Part shown: positions 62,889 to 64,000 of the stretch, piece by piece
How the letters are laid out: the number at the start of each line of letters is the position of its first letter
Numbering within the stretch: the first letter of the stretch is position 1
Program-made: the position numbers and the translations under genes
Notes under the pieces: model-generated
What the model saw: the letters and a program-made list of their open reading frames with translations, nothing else
Database searches by the model: none
Told to the model about the DNA's origin: nothing
Origin: Chryseosolibacter sp039917935
GTDB taxonomy: Bacteria > Bacteroidota > Bacteroidia > Cytophagales > Cyclobacteriaceae
Direction: 5' to 3'
DNA length: 64,000 nucleotides
Assembly (NCBI GenBank): GCA_039917935.1
Contig: JBDSIM010000247.1
Location: 1 to 64,000, forward strand

Positions 62889-64000
62889 ATGAAGAAATTC
62901 ATACTTTTTGCACGCGTTTATTCGTTGCTAATGTCAATTTCGATGGTGCTTTCAGCCCAGGATATTGACCCTTATCCTAATTACGTTGTAATAGGAGCCT
63001 TTGTCAGTGAAGACAATGCTGACTTCTGGACCAAGGAGGCGAATACCAATAGTTACACCGCCCATTTTGAAATTAATCCGAACAGGAATTTATTCTATGT
63101 CTATGTCATGACTACTGCTGACAGGGGATTAGCCTTTCGCGAAGCATTGAAATTGCGTAAGGAAACTAAGTATTTTGACACCTGGGTATATTCCGGAGTT
63201 TTGGGAAAAGACGGGTTGGCTAATCCACTTCAACAAAACCAGGATTTCAATCCTGCAACACAAGAACAGATAGCGTCAATCCCCCCCGAACAAACATCTC
63301 CGCCAGAAAAGAGCGATGGCAATATAATCGGTAAGGAGATTGCTTTAGATGCCCCGCCATTAGGGGCTATCCAGGACCCTTCACCTGGCAATGAAGGACA
63401 GCGGAACAAAAAATCTAACAGAAAAAAGAATAAGAATGCCAGGGCCGAGAGTGAATTGGTGAATACAATAGCGCCTCAAAATTCTTCGATTTTGGCTGAT
63501 GGAGTGACCGAAACAGCTAACCAGGAAAGTGCTTCCGGAAAAGAAAAAAATTCAGAATTAGAAAATGCTCAAGGTCTTGCGTCTGGCAACCCAGGCGATC
63601 AAACCGGTGACAGGAAAAATGGAGAAGTTAAAATAGCTGGCGAACAAAATATTAAAACAACAGCCGGAGACCAATTTACATCGACAAATAAAAGCCCTGT
63701 GACAAAAGCAGGACAGACCGTTGGGCAGAACGGAGAGGTAGCAGGAGTGAGCGGACAGAATCTGGCTTCAACGACCGGAGACAAATCCACGGCTACAAAT
63801 AAAAATCCAGGAACAAAAACAGGCGAGGTTGTTGGACAAAATGGTAAGTTAACAGGGGTGAGCGGACTAAACGCGGCTGCAACCACAGGACACAAATCTA
63901 CGTCCACGAATAAAAACGCTACGACAAAAACAGGACAGGTTGCCGGGCAGAACGAAGATGTGACGGCAGTGAATGGACAGAATCTAACTTCAACCGCCGG
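62889..64000 (+). CDS. Secreted repeat protein with SPOR-like N-terminus, cut by window end
   Basis: A reading frame open from ATG 62889 to the end of the window (370 codons seen). It starts with a Sec signal (RVYSLLMSISMVLSAQD). Residues 25-115 look like a SPOR-type or similar alpha/beta domain (YPNYVVIGAFVSEDNADFW, NLFYVYVMTT, FDTWVYSGVLG). A Lys/Asn/Glu/Gln-rich linker (115-255) follows, then about 37-residue Thr/Asn/Gly-rich tandem repeats. The rest is not visible. In this phylum such layouts are often followed by an OmpA or PorP-like domain, but that is not seen. Confidence 0.8.
   Translation, partial: MKKFILFARVYSLLMSISMVLSAQDIDPYPNYVVIGAFVSEDNADFWTKEANTNSYTAHFEINPNRNLFYVYVMTTADRGLAFREALKLRKETKYFDTWVYSGVLGKDGLANPLQQNQDFNPATQEQIASIPPEQTSPPEKSDGNIIGKEIALDAPPLGAIQDPSPGNEGQRNKKSNRKKNKNARAESELVNTIAPQNSSILADGVTETANQESASGKEKNSELENAQGLASGNPGDQTGDRKNGEVKIAGEQNIKTTAGDQFTSTNKSPVTKAGQTVGQNGEVAGVSGQNLASTTGDKSTATNKNPGTKTGEVVGQNGKLTGVSGLNAAATTGHKSTSTNKNATTKTGQVAGQNEDVTAVNGQNLTSTA
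63657..64000 (+). repeat. Tandem 111-base coding repeats
   Basis: Three complete units start at 63657 (114 bases), 63771 (111) and 63882 (111). A fourth begins at 63993 and runs off the window. Each encodes a Thr-rich segment then STNKN, TKTG, VGQNG, GVSG and QN. Divergence between units is moderate, so they are not a recent expansion. Confidence 0.85.

Noticed and set aside
63657..64000. CRISPR-like direct repeats
   Set aside because: The units are 111-114 bases, keep reading frame, are diverged and encode protein repeats. No spacers or cas genes are present.

Overview
The window looks like a chromosome segment from a Bacteroidota bacterium, most likely a Cytophagales relative. This rests on lineage habits: lipoproteins and Tat-exported sugar-modifying enzymes, lysine/alanine-rich H1-like proteins with a SWIB partner, a Phe/Tyr gene order of dehydratase, aminotransferase, prephenate dehydrogenase and DAHP synthase/chorismate mutase, and promoter boxes close to TTTG-N19-21-TAnnTTTG. 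No rRNA, tRNA, CRISPR array, insertion sequence or prophage structural gene was seen.

Layout. 1-5.5 kb: a decayed GH3 glycosidase, a Tat-exported Gfo/Idh/MocA oxidoreductase, a YoeB/YefM-type toxin-antitoxin pair and a cytochrome c lipoprotein with a PA14-like end. 5.5-20.3 kb: a helical-repeat protein, then a compact run of eleven same-strand genes (7.3-20.2 kb). These encode a subtilisin-like protease without a signal peptide, several unrecognised proteins, a repeat-containing 755-residue protein, a permuted papain-like protein lacking the usual His, and a last protein that appears to join a caspase-like His/Cys region to a zinc phospholipase C-like region. None of the eleven shows a signal peptide. 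This is the best candidate for an undescribed system. 20.3-42.6 kb: sensor and regulator genes, secreted or periplasmic sugar and lipoprotein enzymes, sodC, a GlxA-type regulator, the H1-like/SWIB pair and a long gene-free stretch with a large hairpin. 42.6-50 kb: a 1131-residue ThuA/sorbosone dehydrogenase/PKD/cytochrome c fusion, a PLP aminotransferase, a sugar isomerase-like protein and an FRG-domain protein. 50-54 kb: an alkylation-repair island (AlkA, a broken 2OG oxygenase, an Ada-type zinc protein, Ada-like AraC-methyltransferase). 54-60 kb: the aromatic amino acid operon, preceded by a Phe/Tyr-rich leader peptide and an attenuator, and ending with a ROK-family protein and a SIS-domain isomerase. 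60-64 kb: an MscS channel, a deletion fusion of alpha-2-macroglobulin and penicillin-binding protein 1C remnants, and a secreted repeat protein cut by the window end.

How the genes work together. The Gfo/Idh/MocA proteins, TIM-barrel isomerases, ThuA/sorbosone dehydrogenase and cytochrome c modules fit periplasmic oxidation and processing of sugars. The aromatic operon makes Phe and Tyr from chorismate and is probably controlled by ribosome stalling on its leader peptide.

A striking background feature is the number of disrupted genes. GH3, CinA, the 2OG oxygenase and alpha-2-macroglobulin each carry an in-frame stop with homologous sequence continuing after it, using TAA, TGA, TAG and TAA. 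GH3, DUF1761 and alpha-2-macroglobulin show frameshifts, and an ABC permease, an AraC regulator and PbpC are truncated. This suggests either active gene decay or base-level errors in the source sequence.

All functional calls come from reading motifs in the sequence. No database search was run.
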